Source of the DNA: Herbaspirillum sp.
Lineage (GTDB): Bacteria > Pseudomonadota > Gammaproteobacteria > Burkholderiales > Burkholderiaceae_D
Direction of reading: 5' to 3'
Assembly (NCBI RefSeq): GCF_017744395.1
Contig: NZ_JAGIBI010000001.1
Location: forward strand, 868,001-932,000
Length of the DNA: 64,000 nt
The notes under the pieces are model-generated. The model saw only the letters and a program-made list of their open reading frames with translations, was not told the DNA's origin and ran no database searches. Shown here piece by piece: positions 18,689-27,484 of the stretch. The position numbers were made by a program, and so were the translations under genes. The stretch's first letter is position 1; every line of letters starts with the position of its first letter.

Positions 18689-20035
18689 TCAACCAGCAAA
18701 CACCTGCACCACCAGCCAGACATTGGCCGCCGATATCGCCGCAAACAATACCCACGCCGCCAGCGCCACCCACCACGGGTTAGCCAATTCCCCCATCAAA
18801 TCACGCCTGCCGGTCAGCCGGATCAGCGGATACATGGCGAACGGCAATTGCAGCGACAGCACCACCTGGCTGGCCACCAGCAGCTTGCCCACCGAATGCG
18901 GCCCCAGCGTCAGCACCCCGGCCAGCGCCGGGATCAGCGCCAGCCCGCGCGTGATGACGCGGCGCTGCCAGCACGGGATCTTCATCTTCAGGAAACCTTC
19001 CATGATCACCTGGCCGGCGATGGTGCCGGTGAAGGTCGAACTTTGCCCGGCAGCGAACAGGCCGACGCCGAACAGGATCGCAGCCGCCGCCGAGCCGGTG
19101 ATCGGGTCCAGCAAATGGTAGGCTTCATCCAGTTCCGCCACCTGCGTGTTGCCGCTCTGGTGGAAGGCCGAGGCCGCCAGGATCAGGATGGCGGCATTGA
19201 TGACCATGGCCAGCAACAAGGAGATGGTGGTGTCGATGCGGGTATAGCGCACCGCATCCTGCAAGGAAGCGGGATCGCGCCGCACCGTGCGCGTCTGCAC
19301 GATGGAAGAATGCAAGTACAGGTTGTGCGGCATCACGGTGGCGCCGATGATGCCAATGGCCAGGTACAGCGGTTCGCGGCTGGAAACCGCCTGCAATGAT
19401 GGCACGAAACCCAGCGCCACCGCATGCCAGTCAGCCTTGACGAAGGCCAGTTGCGCCAGCAGGCACGCGGCAATGGTCAGCACCAGCCCGAGGATAATCG
19501 CCTCCACTTGGCGAAAGCCCCTGCCCTTCAGGCCCAGCACGATCAAGGTATCCAGCGCGGTCAGCATGACCCCGACCGGCAGCGACACGCCCAGCAGCAG
19601 GTTGAACGCCAATGCGCAGCCCAGCACTTCAGCCAGGTCGCAGGCGATGATGGATAGTTCGGCCAGCACCCACATGCCGCGCCCCACGATGGGCGGGTAA
19701 TGCTCGCGCGAATGGACCGCCAGGTCCTTGCCGGTGGCGATGCCCAAGCGTGCGCACAGGCATTGCAGCACGATCGCCGCCAGGCTCGACAACATCACCA
19801 CGAACAGCAAGCGGTAGCCGAACTGGGCGCCGGATTGTATCGAGGTGGCCCAGTTGCCAGGGTCCATATAACCGATCGACACCAGCAAACCCGGGCCGAC
19901 ATAGAGCTTGAGCTTTTGCCAGGCCGAGGCGGTGGCCGGCACTTCCACGGTGCCGGCAACTTCAGAGGGGCAGAAAGGCGCCGTCGCAGTGGTCGGCAAA
20001 CCCGGAATGCGCGGCAATCGAAATGTGAATGGCAA
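18689..20035 (-). CDS. mntH: Nramp-family Mn2+/H+ symporter
   Basis: 448 residues. It imports manganese (and other divalent metals) across the inner membrane using the proton gradient. The Nramp metal-site motif DPGN is at residues 58-61 within GYMDPGNWATS, and the TM6 motif MPHNLYLHSS is near residue 254. About eleven hydrophobic helices are seen. A 40-residue N-terminal cytoplasmic stretch precedes TM1. The start ATG is preceded by AGAGGGGAAG, which overlaps the space after moaE (35 bases), so it is probably the last gene of the moeA-moaD-moaE transcript. No mntP-type manganese riboswitch is seen. Confidence 0.94.
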   Translation of the reverse strand: MPFTFRLPRIPGLPTTATAPFCPSEVAGTVEVPATASAWQKLKLYVGPGLLVSIGYMDPGNWATSIQSGAQFGYRLLFVVMLSSLAAIVLQCLCARLGIATGKDLAVHSREHYPPIVGRGMWVLAELSIIACDLAEVLGCALAFNLLLGVSLPVGVMLTALDTLIVLGLKGRGFRQVEAIILGLVLTIAACLLAQLAFVKADWHAVALGFVPSLQAVSSREPLYLAIGIIGATVMPHNLYLHSSIVQTRTVRRDPASLQDAVRYTRIDTTISLLLAMVINAAILILAASAFHQSGNTQVAELDEAYHLLDPITGSAAAAILFGVGLFAAGQSSTFTGTIAGQVIMEGFLKMKIPCWQRRVITRGLALIPALAGVLTLGPHSVGKLLVASQVVLSLQLPFAMYPLIRLTGRRDLMGELANPWWVALAAWVLFAAISAANVWLVVQVFAG

Positions 20036-20070
20036 GAGCGGGCTTCCCCTCTGTTCTTATCGGCGTGGCG

Positions 20071-20523
20071 TTATTTGTTCCACTTGTTCAAGGCCGCATC
20101 ATCGCTCTCGCGCGCATCGACCCAGCGCGCGCCTTCGGGCGTCTGCTCCTTCTTCCAGAACGGTGCCTGGGTCTTGAGGTAATCCATGATGAATTCACAG
20201 GCGGCAAAAGCCTCGCCGCGATGGCGCGAAGTCACGGCCACCAGCACGATCTGCTCCAGCGGCAGCAAGGGACCGACGCGATGGATCACCAGCGCGTCGA
20301 AGATGGGCCAGCGTGCCTTGGCATCGGCCACGATCTGTTCCAGGGCGCGCTCGGTCATTTCGGGATAATGTTCCAGCTCCATTTCCGACACCGCCGCGCC
20401 TTCATTGAGGTCGCGCACGGTACCGACGAAAGCGGCCACCGCGCCGACCAGGGGATTGGACAGGCGCAGTTGCGCCACTTCGGTGGAGAGGTCGAAATCA
20501 GCAGTCTGGACGCGGATGGGCAT
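20071..20523 (-). CDS. moaE: Molybdopterin synthase catalytic subunit
   Basis: 150 residues. With MoaD it converts cyclic pyranopterin monophosphate into molybdopterin by adding two sulfurs. Recognisable blocks are VGAVAAFVGTVRDLNEG, LELEHYPEMTERALEQI, IHRVGPLLPLEQIVLVAVTSRHR and the C-terminal DYLKTQAPFWKKE, which holds the conserved active-site lysines. Length matches the family (about 150). It is downstream of moaD but separated from it by a methyltransferase gene; 31 bases lie between the methyltransferase stop and moaE ATG. There is no clear ribosome site, which suggests translational coupling. Confidence 0.95.
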   Translation of the reverse strand: MPIRVQTADFDLSTEVAQLRLSNPLVGAVAAFVGTVRDLNEGAAVSEMELEHYPEMTERALEQIVADAKARWPIFDALVIHRVGPLLPLEQIVLVAVTSRHRGEAFAACEFIMDYLKTQAPFWKKEQTPEGARWVDARESDDAALNKWNK

Positions 20524-20554
20524 GGTCGGAAAAGGGGAAAATCGTCAAATCGGT

Positions 20555-21190
20555 TCAGGCCGTCTTGCGCCACACACTGGCCAGCCAGGGTTGCTGCTCA
20601 CGGGGCAAGCCATCAGGCCGATAATAATGGCGCAATTCGGCAAATCCCGCATCCTGCAGATAGCGCCGCCATCCTTCCAGGCTATGCCACACGCCATAGC
20701 GCTCGCCGCTCCAGCCTTCCACATCGTCACCGCGCGGATTGGAGCTGAACAAAATGCCCCCTTCCTTCAGTGCTTCGCGCAGTTGCGCCAGCACACGCGG
20801 CAGGTCGGCGGATGGCACATGGAACAGCGAGGCATTGGCGAAAATGCCGTCGAAGCGCTGCGCCGGCAAATCGAGCCTCACGAAATCCTGGCACAAGACC
20901 TCGCAGCCGGAAGCCTCGCGCGCCATGCGCACGAATTCTTCGGTGCCGTCCAGGCCTACCGCTTCATGTCCCAGCTTCGACAGGGTGAGCAAATCGCGCC
21001 CCGGGCCGCAACCGAAATCGAGGATGGAAAACGGCCCACGGCCGGCGATGCCGGGACGCATCTCCAGCGCATCCAGCAAGGCGCCGATGTTCTGGCTGAC
21101 GTCGTGGTCCCAGGTGCCTGCGCGAAACCCTTCGGCATTGCGGCTGTAATGTTCGAGCGTGCCGGCCGAGGCATCGTCCTTCGTGGGCAT
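20555..21190 (-). CDS. Class I SAM-dependent methyltransferase of unknown substrate
   Basis: 211 residues. The SAM-binding motif I is visible as SILDFGCGPGRDLLTLSKLG near residues 57-76, followed by the acidic loop AVGLDGTEEFVRMA and motif IV FDGIFANASLFHVPSADLPRVLAQL. The opening YSRNAEGFRAGTWDHDVSQNIGALLDAL resembles small-molecule methyltransferases of the UbiE/COQ5 or tellurite-resistance type. The substrate cannot be told. It sits one base after the moaD stop and before moaE, in the middle of the molybdopterin synthase genes, so it is co-transcribed with them. This may be an insertion into the operon rather than a functional link. Confidence 0.85.
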   Translation of the reverse strand: MPTKDDASAGTLEHYSRNAEGFRAGTWDHDVSQNIGALLDALEMRPGIAGRGPFSILDFGCGPGRDLLTLSKLGHEAVGLDGTEEFVRMAREASGCEVLCQDFVRLDLPAQRFDGIFANASLFHVPSADLPRVLAQLREALKEGGILFSSNPRGDDVEGWSGERYGVWHSLEGWRRYLQDAGFAELRHYYRPDGLPREQQPWLASVWRKTA

Positions 21191-21191
21191 G

Positions 21192-21449
21192 TCAGCCGCC
21201 CGTGACCGGCGGGAAGAAGGCCACCTCGCCGCCGTCGGCGATCTCGGTATCGGCCTCGGTCATCACATGGTCGTAAGCCATGCGCAGGTTCTTCTCCGGT
21301 CCCAATACCTGGGCCCAGATGCCGCCGCGGCCGATCAGGAAGGCGCGCACGTCGCCCACGGTCTTGACGCTGGCCGGCAGCTCAATCACCTCTTGCGTGG
21401 TGTTGAGCGCCTCGCGCACGCTGGCGAAGAAACGCAATTCGATTTTCAT
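21192..21449 (-). CDS. moaD: Molybdopterin synthase sulfur carrier subunit
   Basis: 85 residues from ATG 21449; the frame is open upstream inside moeA, but the ATG that overlaps the moeA stop (ATGA) gives the proper length. MoaD is a ubiquitin-fold protein whose C-terminal Gly-Gly is thiocarboxylated and donates sulfur inside MoaE. The start MKIELRFFASVREAL and the end GGEVAFFPPVTGG are both diagnostic, and the terminal GG is intact. It lies in the order moeA-moaD-methyltransferase-moaE. Confidence 0.96.
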   Translation of the reverse strand: MKIELRFFASVREALNTTQEVIELPASVKTVGDVRAFLIGRGGIWAQVLGPEKNLRMAYDHVMTEADTEIADGGEVAFFPPVTGG

Positions 21450-22729
21450 GAGAGCAAATCCTGGAAAGAGATGAAGGAAACGGTATCGCCCGCGGCAATC
21501 GTCTTGCCCGCCGGGTTGTCGACCAGGCCATCGGCCCACACGGTCGAGGTCAGCACGTTGGAGCCCTGGCTGGGGAACAGGTCGAGCCCGCCGTTGGCAT
21601 TTCGGCGCACACGCAGGAATTCCTGGCGCTTGTCGGCCTTGGTCCAGTCGAAGTCGGCGCGCATGGTCACCGCTTGCGGCAGTACTGCTTCACGCGGCCA
21701 ACCTTGCAGGCGCAGCAGGAAGGGCCGCACGAACACCAGGAAAGTGACGAACGACGACACCGGGTTGCCCGGCAAACCGATGAAAAAGGCGCGTCCCTCC
21801 TGCGCCGTCGGACGATTGACTTCGCCGAAGGCCAGCGGCTTGCCCGGCTTCATGGCGATCTGCCACATGTTGATGCGCCCTTCGGCTTCCACCGCCGGCT
21901 TGACGTGGTCTTCCTCCCCCACCGATACGCCGCCGCTGGTGATGATCAGGTCGTGCTGTTGCGCGGCCTCGCGCAGCGTCTTGCGGGTGGCGTCCAAGTT
22001 GTCGGGAACGATGCCGTAGTCGGTGATTTCACAGCCCAGTTTTTCCAGCAAGCCGCGCAGCAGGAAGCGGTTGGAGTTGTAGATGGCGCCCGGCTTCAGG
22101 GGCTGGCCCGGCATCGTCAATTCATCGCCGGTGAAAAACACCGCCACGCGCACGCGGCGGCGCACCGATAGTTCGGCCTGCCCCACCGAGGCCGCCAGTC
22201 CCAGCTCCTGCGGCCGCAGGCGGGTGCCGTCGGCCAGGATGGTGCTGCCCTGGCGGATGTCTTCGCCGACATAGCGCACCCATTCACCCGGCTTAGGAAG
22301 ATGGCGCACGATGACATCTTCGCCATCGGCTTCGCAGGCTTCCTGCATGACCACCGCATCGGCGCCTTCGGGCATCATCGCGCCGGTGAAGATGCGCGCG
22401 GCGGTGCCGGCCTGCAGCGGCTGGCCCACATGGCCGGCGGGAATACGCTGCGACACGCGCAGGCGCGCCTGGCCCGAGGCGCAATCGGCGGCGCGCACGG
22501 CATAGCCATCCATCTGCGAATTGTCCATGCCCGGCACATTGATGTGCGCTTGCACCGACGCCGCCAGCACGCGGCCGCAGGCGTCCAGGGTGGAGACGGT
22601 TTCGACGCCTGCGACCGGCGCGGCGGCGTCGAGCAAGGTGTTCAATGCCTGCGCCACGCTTTGCAGCGGCGGGCGCGACGGCGGCACCGCTTTGTCGCTC
22701 GGATTCGGTAGAGGAGTATTGGCTTGCAT
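21446..22729 (-). CDS. moeA: Molybdopterin molybdenumtransferase
   Basis: 427 residues from ATG 22729 (MQANTPLPNPSDKAV); an in-frame start 72 bases upstream would add a stretch without family similarity. MoeA inserts molybdate into adenylylated molybdopterin. Family blocks: NVPGMDNSQMDGYAVRAAD (about residues 66-84), FTGAMMPEGADAVVMQE, the MogA-like core TSGGVSVGEEDHVKPAVE and LPGNPVSSFVTFLVFVRPFL, and a C-terminal beta domain. It is the first gene of the moeA-moaD-MT-moaE-mntH run, with ATGA overlap to moaD, and follows the thrC terminator. Confidence 0.96.
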   Translation of the reverse strand: MQANTPLPNPSDKAVPPSRPPLQSVAQALNTLLDAAAPVAGVETVSTLDACGRVLAASVQAHINVPGMDNSQMDGYAVRAADCASGQARLRVSQRIPAGHVGQPLQAGTAARIFTGAMMPEGADAVVMQEACEADGEDVIVRHLPKPGEWVRYVGEDIRQGSTILADGTRLRPQELGLAASVGQAELSVRRRVRVAVFFTGDELTMPGQPLKPGAIYNSNRFLLRGLLEKLGCEITDYGIVPDNLDATRKTLREAAQQHDLIITSGGVSVGEEDHVKPAVEAEGRINMWQIAMKPGKPLAFGEVNRPTAQEGRAFFIGLPGNPVSSFVTFLVFVRPFLLRLQGWPREAVLPQAVTMRADFDWTKADKRQEFLRVRRNANGGLDLFPSQGSNVLTSTVWADGLVDNPAGKTIAAGDTVSFISFQDLLS

Positions 22730-22766
22730 GTCTGGCCTGTTATCTGGTTTCCGCTGATTCCACTCG

Positions 22767-22794
22767 GATATAGCGATCTGCCATTTTAATGCAA
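22767..22794 (-). promoter_or_regulatory. Possible promoter of the moeA transcript
   Basis: On the minus strand TTGCAT (22789-22794), 16 bases, TATATC (22767-22772), about 38 bases before the moeA ATG and downstream of the thrC terminator. Both boxes are imperfect. Confidence 0.35.
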
Positions 22795-22840
22795 TCGGCA
22801 CGGCGGATCAGCATTGCCTCCTGCGCATGGCGCATGAAAA

Positions 22841-22872
22841 ACGCCGCGCGGGCTTGCGGGCCCGGGCGGCGT
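22841..22872 (-). terminator. Rho-independent terminator of thrC
   Basis: ACGCCGC (22841-22847) pairs with GCGGCGT (22866-22872). An inner stem CGGGC/GCCCG (22849-22853 with 22860-22864) continues it. The A run at 22837-22841 gives the U tract on the minus strand. It lies 19 bases after the thrC stop and separates thrC from moeA. Confidence 0.8.
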
Positions 22873-22890
22873 CTGGCATGCCAAAGAAAC

Positions 22891-24351
22891 TTACAGGCCG
22901 GTGTGCTGCGCCACGAAATTCTTCACATTGGCGGCGTCGGCCGGCATCACTTCGAAGCGCTGCGGCAGCGCCTCGATGTTCTCGAACCCGGCCGGGCGGT
23001 CGGCGTCGCGGCCCAGCGCCTCGCGGATGGTTTCGTTGAACTTGGCCGGCAAGGCGGTTTCCAGCACGATCATGGTCACACCCGGCGCCAGGTTCTCGCG
23101 CGCCACCTTGATGCCGTCGGCGGTGTGGGTGTCGACGGTGATGCCGTAGTTCTTTTCGGCGAAACGGATGGTCTCCAGGCGGTCGGCATGGGTCGACTTG
23201 CCGGAAGCGAAACCGTACTTGAGTACGCTGTCGAACTCGTTGCCGTCGCTGCCGGGCTTGCCGGTCAGGTCGAAGCCGCCGGCGGTCTCGACCTTATGGA
23301 ACAGCGCCTTGACGCGTTCGGCGTCGCGGCCCAGCAGGTCGTAGACGAAGCGCTCGAAGTTGGAGGCCTTGCTGATGTCCATGCTGGGGCTGCTGGTGTG
23401 GTAGGTCTCGGCCGACTTGCGCACGCGGTAGACGCCGGTGCGGAAGAATTCGTCGAGCACGTCGTTCTCGTTGGTGGCGACCACCAGCTTGTCGATCGGC
23501 AGGCCCATCATGCGGGCGATGTGGCCGGCGCAGATGTTGCCGAAGTTGCCGGACGGCACGGTGAACGACACCTTCTGCTCATTGGAGGTGGTCGCCGCCA
23601 GGTAGCCGCGGAAGTAGTACACCACCTGCGCCACCACGCGCGCCCAGTTGATCGAATTGACGGTGCCGATCTTCTTGGCGGCCTTGTACTCCAGGTCGTT
23701 GGAGACGGCCTTGACGATGTCCTGGCAATCGTCGAACACGCCTTCGATGGCGATATTGAAGATGTTGGGGTCCTGCAGGCTGAACATCTGCGCGGTCTGG
23801 AAGGCGCTCATCTTCTTGTGCGGCGACAGCATGAACACGCGGATGCCGCGCTTGCCGCGCATGGCGTATTCGGCGGCGCTGCCGGTGTCGCCCGAGGTGG
23901 CGCCGACGATGTTGAGTTCGGCGCCCTTCTTGGCCAGCGCGTATTCGAACAGGTTGCCCAGCAATTGCATGGCCATGTCCTTGAAGGCCAGGGTCGGGCC
24001 GTTGGACAGGCCTTGCAGCACCAGCTTCTTGCCGTCCTTGTCTTCCAGCGTGCGCAGCGGGGTGATCTGCGCGGCATCCTCACCGGCGCGAGTGTTGCGG
24101 TAGACGTCGGCGGTATAGGTCTTGTGCGCCAGCGCCTTCAGGTCGGCCTCGGGAATGTCGGTGGCGAACTTCTTCAGCACCTCGAAGGCCAGGTCGGCAT
24201 AGGACAGCTTGCGCCATTGGTCCAGTTCGGCGCCGCTCACCTGCGGATATTGCGACGGCAGGTACAGGCCGCCGTCCGGCGCCAGGCCGCCCAGCAGGAT
24301 TTCGGAAAAGGAAGGAGTGGCAGAATGACCGCGGGTGGAGACGTATTGCAT
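22891..24351 (-). CDS. thrC: Threonine synthase
   Basis: 486 residues, the long proteobacterial/yeast-like form. It converts O-phosphohomoserine to threonine with PLP in the cytoplasm. The start MQYVSTRGHSATPSFSEILLGGLAPDGGLYLPSQYP is typical. The PLP lysine is K124 in NGPTLAFKDMAMQLLGN. GATSGDTGSAAEYAMRGKRGI forms the phosphate-binding block. There is no obvious ribosome site. A perfect TATAAT box at 24405-24410 lies 54 bases upstream, so it has its own promoter although hom, its usual operon partner, lies 5.8 kb away on the same strand. Confidence 0.97.
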   Translation of the reverse strand: MQYVSTRGHSATPSFSEILLGGLAPDGGLYLPSQYPQVSGAELDQWRKLSYADLAFEVLKKFATDIPEADLKALAHKTYTADVYRNTRAGEDAAQITPLRTLEDKDGKKLVLQGLSNGPTLAFKDMAMQLLGNLFEYALAKKGAELNIVGATSGDTGSAAEYAMRGKRGIRVFMLSPHKKMSAFQTAQMFSLQDPNIFNIAIEGVFDDCQDIVKAVSNDLEYKAAKKIGTVNSINWARVVAQVVYYFRGYLAATTSNEQKVSFTVPSGNFGNICAGHIARMMGLPIDKLVVATNENDVLDEFFRTGVYRVRKSAETYHTSSPSMDISKASNFERFVYDLLGRDAERVKALFHKVETAGGFDLTGKPGSDGNEFDSVLKYGFASGKSTHADRLETIRFAEKNYGITVDTHTADGIKVARENLAPGVTMIVLETALPAKFNETIREALGRDADRPAGFENIEALPQRFEVMPADAANVKNFVAQHTGL

Positions 24352-24404
24352 GACGTGTAGTGGCTGCAGGATGCGTGAATACGAGGGAATCGGTGAAGTC
24401 CGAC

Positions 24405-24410
24405 ATTATA
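24405..24410 (-). promoter_or_regulatory. Promoter -10 box of thrC
   Basis: TATAAT on the minus strand (consensus). No good -35 is visible at 16-18 bases, where the sequence is a GC-rich spacer. It lies in the 125-base gap between the LuxR-type gene and thrC. Confidence 0.55.
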
Positions 24411-24476
24411 GCGCCCCGCCGCCACCGCGCTCACTTTCTCCCCTTGGCCAGCCGTCCGCAGCCAGGATACGGATTT

Positions 24477-25616
24477 TCAGCTGTGGATCGGCGGCTCGGC
24501 CATCATCAGGATGCGCAAGAGCTCCGCCTGGCGCCGCGTGCCGGTCTTGGAAAACAGGCTGGCCATATGGGTGCGCACCGTATTGCGGCTCACGTCGGCT
24601 TTCTGCGCGTAGCTTTCGATGGTCTCGTTGTCGAGCAGCGCCTCGGCCAGGCGGGCCTCGGCCGGCGTCAGCGCGAACATCTTGCGCAGGACGGCGCTGC
24701 GCGGCAGGCGCTGCCGGTTCATGTCCTGCAGGATCACCAGCGCCAGCGGCGCGCTGCCATCGACCAGTTCGGCCTGCTGCTCCGCCTGCGCCGGGATGAC
24801 CGATACCACCAGCGGCGGCGCCTCGCGCTCGCGGCGGGCCGCAAACCATTGCCCCCGTCGGCCCTCGCCGCCGGTGGCCTGCCTGACGGCGGCGGCCAGC
24901 ATGCCGTCGGCGCCCGAATCCGCCATGCACAAGCGCTGCGCCTTCACGCAGATGCCGTCGGCGCCGGCCAGGATATCCGCCGCCACGTTGTTGAACGACA
25001 CCACGCGGCAAGCGGCGTCGACCCATACCGTGCCGTAGGGCAAGTATTTCAATAATGTCTGGTCGGCCTGCTGCTGGCGCTCCAGGCCGCGCAGACGCCG
25101 CCGCAGTACCGAGGAACGGACCAGGTGACCGGTCGTGCGCTCCAGGAACTGCAGATCTTGCGCATCGTAGTGCTTGGCGCCTAGCGGGCGCAAAAACGAC
25201 AAGCCTTCATTTTCCAGCGCTTCGCCGCCGATACGGCCGACGATCAGGTGGCGCACGCCGTACTTGAACAGGAAGTCGTTGTAGATCTCGCTGCGGCGTA
25301 CCGAACGTTCGTCGAAACGCTCGTAGTCGGTGCGCCATTCGCCGATGGCGCCGGTGGCAACCCATTGCAGGCGTTCGTCGATGCTGCTGTAGTAATTCCG
25401 GTATTCGGCGTCGCCCGCGCTGAAAGCGGGGTCGCTGATGAGGGAGCTGAATACTTCCCGGCTCGCCACGTCCATATGGATGTAATGCCCCGCCAGCGCG
25501 CCGATCTCATTGCACATCAGCGCCATGGCCGGCACCAGTTGCCCGATATCCTGAACCGACTCGTAAATCAATCCGACCAGGCGGTCGAATTGCTGTTCCC
25601 GATCGATGGTTCTCAT
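24477..25616 (-). CDS. LuxR/GerE-type helix-turn-helix regulator with PAS-like domain
   Basis: 379 residues from ATG 25616, preceded by GGGGATAACA; earlier in-frame starts lack ribosome sites. The C-terminal 60 residues form a GerE helix-turn-helix: LTPAEARLAEALLDNETIESYAQKADVSRNTVRTHMASLFSKTGTRRQAELLRIL. Upstream, LPYGTVWVDAACRVVSFNNVAADILAG reads like a PAS domain (about residues 215-300). The N-terminal 200 residues have no family I can name. There is no receiver aspartate pattern, so it is probably a ligand-responsive single protein, not a response regulator. It is divergent from the COG3014/LpoB module, which is its most likely target by position. It has no terminator before the thrC promoter. 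Confidence 0.8.
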   Translation of the reverse strand: MRTIDREQQFDRLVGLIYESVQDIGQLVPAMALMCNEIGALAGHYIHMDVASREVFSSLISDPAFSAGDAEYRNYYSSIDERLQWVATGAIGEWRTDYERFDERSVRRSEIYNDFLFKYGVRHLIVGRIGGEALENEGLSFLRPLGAKHYDAQDLQFLERTTGHLVRSSVLRRRLRGLERQQQADQTLLKYLPYGTVWVDAACRVVSFNNVAADILAGADGICVKAQRLCMADSGADGMLAAAVRQATGGEGRRGQWFAARREREAPPLVVSVIPAQAEQQAELVDGSAPLALVILQDMNRQRLPRSAVLRKMFALTPAEARLAEALLDNETIESYAQKADVSRNTVRTHMASLFSKTGTRRQAELLRILMMAEPPIHS

Positions 25617-25688
25617 TGTTATCCCCGTGCCGCTCATGATGGCGGCTTGATTGGCCTTCCCTGCCGCGAGCATAGAACATTTCACTTT

Positions 25689-25706
25689 CTCATTCAAATG
25701 GATGAG
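25689..25706. promoter_or_regulatory. Near-palindrome in the LuxR-type gene / lipoprotein module divergent region
   Basis: CTCATTC (25689-25695) and GGATGAG (25700-25706) with four bases between; six of seven bases in the arms pair. The position, between the divergent regulator and lipoprotein genes, suits an operator. Confidence 0.3.
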
Positions 25707-25835
25707 GTTTTTTCTGTTGCGTTTATCTAGAATTTCCTTGTGCACAACACCCATCCTGCTCGCTTTTCGCCAACGCCAAAGCAATTGTCAGGGGACATGC
25801 AGGTTGAGGATGCTGGCCATTTCGGGGAGAAATTC

Positions 25836-27452
25836 ATGATGCAAAGCAATTCGAATTGCCGCAGGGCAAATGCCGTCCTCTTGCTGGGCAAACGGCTATG
25901 TGTGGGAACCATGGCGGCAGGACTGATAGCCGGTTGCGCCACGGGTTACGCCAACAAGGCCAACAGCACCGTGGGCGCCATGCAAGGCGGCAACCCCGAT
26001 CTGGCGCTGCAAGCGCTGGAACAGCAGAATCCCGATAAGGACAAGGACCTGCTCTACTTCCTGGAGAAGGGCGAGCTGCTGCGCATGAAAGGCTCCTACG
26101 AGGCCAGCAAGGAAAGCTGGCTGGCCGCCGACGAGAAGGTGCGCGGCTGGGAAGAACAGGCCAAGACGGATCCGTCCAAGCTGATGGGCGACATCGGCTC
26201 CTTCGTGCTCAACGACACGACCCGCCGCTACGATGGCCGCGATTACGAAAAGACCTTCATCAACCTGCGCCTGGCGCTGGACCACCTGGCCATCGGCGAC
26301 TGGGATTCGGCCCGCACCGAGATCAAGAAGATGCACGAGCGCGAGGCCATCATCGCCGAGTTTCGCAGCAAGGAACTGGAAGGCGCCAAGAGCAGCGCGG
26401 AAGCCAAGGGGCTGAAGACGACCTCGTTCAAGGAACTCAACGGCTACCCGGTCGAGACCCTGACCGATCCGCAAGTGCAGGCACTGAAGAATTCCTACGA
26501 ATCGGCCGTGGCCAACTACCTGGCCGGCTTCGTCTATGAAAGCCTGGGCGAACCTTCGCTGGCCGCTGCCGGCTACCGCAAGGCGATCGAGATGCGTCCC
26601 GGCGAACCGGTGCTGGAAGATGGTCTCAAAGGCCTGGACGGCCGCGTGCGCGCCCGCTCGCCCAAGCTGGTCGACACGCTGATCGTGATCGAATCCGGCA
26701 GCGCCCCGGCCATCACGTCGATGACCTTGCCGATCATGCTGCCGATCCCCAGCACCAGCGGCTTGTCGATCATCGCCACGCCGATTTCCTGGCCGGTGAT
26801 CCGCCCCGCCGACAGTTCGGCGGTGCCGTCGAGCATCACTATCGACGGCAAGGCCACGCCGGTAGCCCTGCTGACCAGCGTCGACCAGATGGCGCGCAAG
26901 GCGCTCTCCGACGAAATGCCCGGCATCATCGCGCGCTCCTCGGTGCGCGCCATCACCCGCGGCGTTGCGCAAAAGGCGCTCGACGACAACTCCGGCTCGA
27001 TGGGCGCCTTCGGCTCCTTGCTGAGCCTGGCCGTCAAGGTCGGTTCGGTGGTGACGGAAGTGGCCGACGAACGCGCCTGGCGCACCCTGCCCGGCTTCTT
27101 CTCGGTGGCGCGGGTGAAACTGCCGGTCGGCGCCCACACCATCACCCTGCCGTCCGGCGCCGCGCCGTTGACGCGTGAAGTGAAGCTCTCCGGCAATTAC
27201 GCCGTGGTGACCATGCGCACCTCGGGACCGTCGCTCTACCTCGCGCAAACCCCATACGACGAACAAAAGGCCGCATTGGCCCTGGCCGCCCCGGACGTGC
27301 CGCCGCCCGCAACCAAGGTCGCCAAGGCCGGCAAGAAAGCGGCGCCCAACAATGCCGTCAAGGCGGCGGCTGCGGCCAAGGATAAAGCCCAGGCCAATGC
27401 TGCCGATAAGAAGAAAGCCATCGTGCCGGTATCGGCCTCGGCCAACCAGTAA
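25836..27452 (+). CDS. COG3014-type periplasmic/outer membrane lipoprotein
   Basis: 538 residues from ATG 25836 (or 25839), with GGGGAG six bases upstream; the frame is open further back to 25740 but without a ribosome site. The N terminus ends in a lipobox, GLIAGCATGY, with the cysteine near residue 34. Residues about 45-280 are helical and TPR-like (for example GNPDLALQALEQQNPDKDKDLLYFLEKGELLRMKGSYEASKESWLAADEKV), matching uncharacterised COG3014 proteins. The middle carries beta-rich sequence, and the last 45 residues are a low-complexity A/K tail. It is the first gene of a four-gene module with YcfL-like and LpoB-like proteins. Function unknown; an envelope scaffold role is inferred. Confidence 0.8.
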   Translation: MMQSNSNCRRANAVLLLGKRLCVGTMAAGLIAGCATGYANKANSTVGAMQGGNPDLALQALEQQNPDKDKDLLYFLEKGELLRMKGSYEASKESWLAADEKVRGWEEQAKTDPSKLMGDIGSFVLNDTTRRYDGRDYEKTFINLRLALDHLAIGDWDSARTEIKKMHEREAIIAEFRSKELEGAKSSAEAKGLKTTSFKELNGYPVETLTDPQVQALKNSYESAVANYLAGFVYESLGEPSLAAAGYRKAIEMRPGEPVLEDGLKGLDGRVRARSPKLVDTLIVIESGSAPAITSMTLPIMLPIPSTSGLSIIATPISWPVIRPADSSAVPSSITIDGKATPVALLTSVDQMARKALSDEMPGIIARSSVRAITRGVAQKALDDNSGSMGAFGSLLSLAVKVGSVVTEVADERAWRTLPGFFSVARVKLPVGAHTITLPSGAAPLTREVKLSGNYAVVTMRTSGPSLYLAQTPYDEQKAALALAAPDVPPPATKVAKAGKKAAPNNAVKAAAAAKDKAQANAADKKKAIVPVSASANQ

Positions 27453-27484
27453 CGCAACACCACATCGAAAACCGGAGAACCCAG

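Noticed and set aside
20036-20070. Manganese riboswitch before mntH
   Set aside because: Only 35 bases separate moaE and mntH, too short for a riboswitch, and no matching structure is visible.
22730-22840. Molybdenum cofactor riboswitch before moeA
   Set aside because: The region has a possible promoter but no multi-stem structure of that class that I can fold by eye.
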